In this document: positions 63,383 through 64,000 of the stretch, piece after piece
How positions within the stretch are numbered: the first letter of the stretch is position 1
Layout of the letters: each line of letters opens with the position of its first letter
NCBI GenBank assembly: GCA_942492065.1
Contig: CALODV010000014.1
Span: forward strand, 62,001 to 126,000
From: G963665815 sp942492065
GTDB taxonomy: Bacteria; Cloacimonadota; Cloacimonadia; Cloacimonadales; JAIOQZ01
Direction of reading: 5' to 3'
Length of the DNA: 64,000 nt
Notes under the pieces: model-generated
What the model was told of the DNA's origin: nothing
The model's input: only the letters and a program-made list of their open reading frames with translations
The model's database searches: none
Program-made: the position numbers and the translations under genes

Positions 63383-64000
63383 TCAATTGTTTTTGTCTTC
63401 AAAACTGTAAGTTCCTTTGACATTGCCTTTATAAATTATAGATTCCATCTCATTATCATCATTCAGAAACACTTCAATATAATCACCTTGCGCAGAATTT
63501 TCAGTGTAGTCCTTTTCCGCAGTTTTCTTCTGTTTGAAGTATGATTTTACATTGCTTTCAGCGATATAGTTCTTGATATTGTTGTTTTCGTCGAAAAAGA
63601 ACTCCATTTTATCACTTGTTATCCAGTTCTCTTTCGGTTCGTTTTCTTTCTCTGCAAACTCAACTTTGCAATTGGATGTAAACCGGGCTGACTTGAGTTC
63701 ACGTTCTACAAAGAATATGTGAAATTCGTCTGCCTTACCATCTGCAAAATCAGATATGAATTGCGGGTCTCCCAGAAAAACTGCTTCTTCAGTATCTGTC
63801 ATATAGATAAGAAAGTCGCTTTTAATGGAATAGTCATTTGAAGATGTTTCAACATCGAAAGTTGCCACAATCTTTTTAAAGTCATTCATACACTCAAGTT
63901 TTCTTGCGGTGATGGATATAGAGTCTTTGCCTGGAACATAAACGTGAGGTTTGATTTTCAGAAAACCGTATTTCTGATTAATATCATAATCAAGTTCACC
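63383..64000 (-). CDS. lptA: LptA/OstA-like LPS transport protein, C-terminal part (partial)
   Basis: The frame is open to the right edge, so the ATG at 63889 is internal and the true start lies outside the window; 205 residues are visible. The sequence alternates short beta strands with repeated asymmetric units (SNCKVEFAEKEN, ESNVKSYFKQKK, YKGNVKGTYSF) as in the beta-jellyroll periplasmic LptA/LptC/OstA family. Position directly before lptB supports a role in carrying LPS across the periplasm. LptC-like or LptA-LptC fusion alternatives are possible. Confidence 0.72.
   Translation of the reverse strand, partial: GELDYDINQKYGFLKIKPHVYVPGKDSISITARKLECMNDFKKIVATFDVETSSNDYSIKSDFLIYMTDTEEAVFLGDPQFISDFADGKADEFHIFFVERELKSARFTSNCKVEFAEKENEPKENWITSDKMEFFFDENNNIKNYIAESNVKSYFKQKKTAEKDYTENSAQGDYIEVFLNDDNEMESIIYKGNVKGTYSFEDKNN

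Noticed and set aside
1..64000. CRISPR array, prophage or integrated conjugative element
   Set aside because: No regularly spaced direct repeats, phage structural or integrase genes other than the IS3 transposase were seen; the rest of the window is ordinary chromosomal gene content.

Overview
The window comes from a low-GC (roughly one-third G+C by eye) Gram-negative bacterium. It encodes LPS export and Kdo genes (lptF/G-type permease, lptB, an LptA/OstA-like protein, kdsB), a PorV/PorQ-type outer-membrane protein, and several lipoproteins. Large secreted proteins end in the NYPNPFNP-type C-terminal sorting domain that is common in the FCB superphylum and its neighbours (Cloacimonadota, Delongbacteria, Marinimicrobia and similar). 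I infer an uncultured-type FCB lineage; the sequence alone does not fix the phylum. The cell is chemotactic, or at least carries chemoreceptors (CheW end plus a poly-HAMP receptor), and relies heavily on PP2C/partner-switch and two-component-like signalling.

Layout. 1-3.5 kb: end of cheW and a 1090-residue chemoreceptor. 3.6-5.8 kb: a beta-propeller lipoprotein gene destroyed by a nonsense codon and an apparently intact IS3-family element. 5.9-8.9 kb: secreted CapA-type metallophosphatase with PKD and sorting domains. 9.1-11.9 kb: NUDIX hydrolase and ligA. 11.9-15.2 kb: an overlapping multi-PAS pseudo-histidine-kinase / pseudo-receiver pair. 15.5-19.4 kb: LptF/G permease, Maf, YtcJ-type amidohydrolase and a conserved unknown, all overlapping. 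19.4-25.8 kb: trmFO, asparaginase, two lipoproteins, kdsB, mnmG. 25.8-26.3 kb: an AT-rich non-coding region with DnaA boxes beside mnmG, a candidate oriC. 26.3-29.6 kb: clostripain-like lipoprotein, truA, adenosine-type deaminase.

29.7-37.3 kb: a large sensor phosphatase followed by SiaB- and SiaC-like proteins and a PAS protein with a lone phosphoacceptor-helix domain, then pgeF-like, FapA-like and small membrane genes. 37.5-40.6 kb: two tandem MIO-type ammonia-lyases, one with an unusual ACG triad. 40.6-43.8 kb: TPR lipoprotein and membrane protein. 43.8-50.5 kb (minus): three tandem paralogous membrane proteins, an M6 metalloprotease with a sorting domain, and a PorV-like porin. 50.6-50.7 kb: tRNA-Leu(CAA). 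50.8-64.0 kb (minus): PP2C phosphatase, metK, two glucose-phosphate isomerases, ptsI, ptsH, hprK, hpf, lipA, lpd, rpoN, lptB and an LptA-like protein running off the window.

How the genes work together. The last block is a recognisable regulatory-PTS/rpoN/LPS-export neighbourhood into which lipoate/dihydrolipoamide genes and sugar-isomerase genes have been placed. The 29.7-35 kb block reads as one signalling pathway: a periplasmic propeller sensor drives a cytoplasmic PP2C phosphatase, which opposes a SiaB-type kinase acting on SiaC. The 43.8-50.5 kb block looks like a cell-envelope/secretion cassette.
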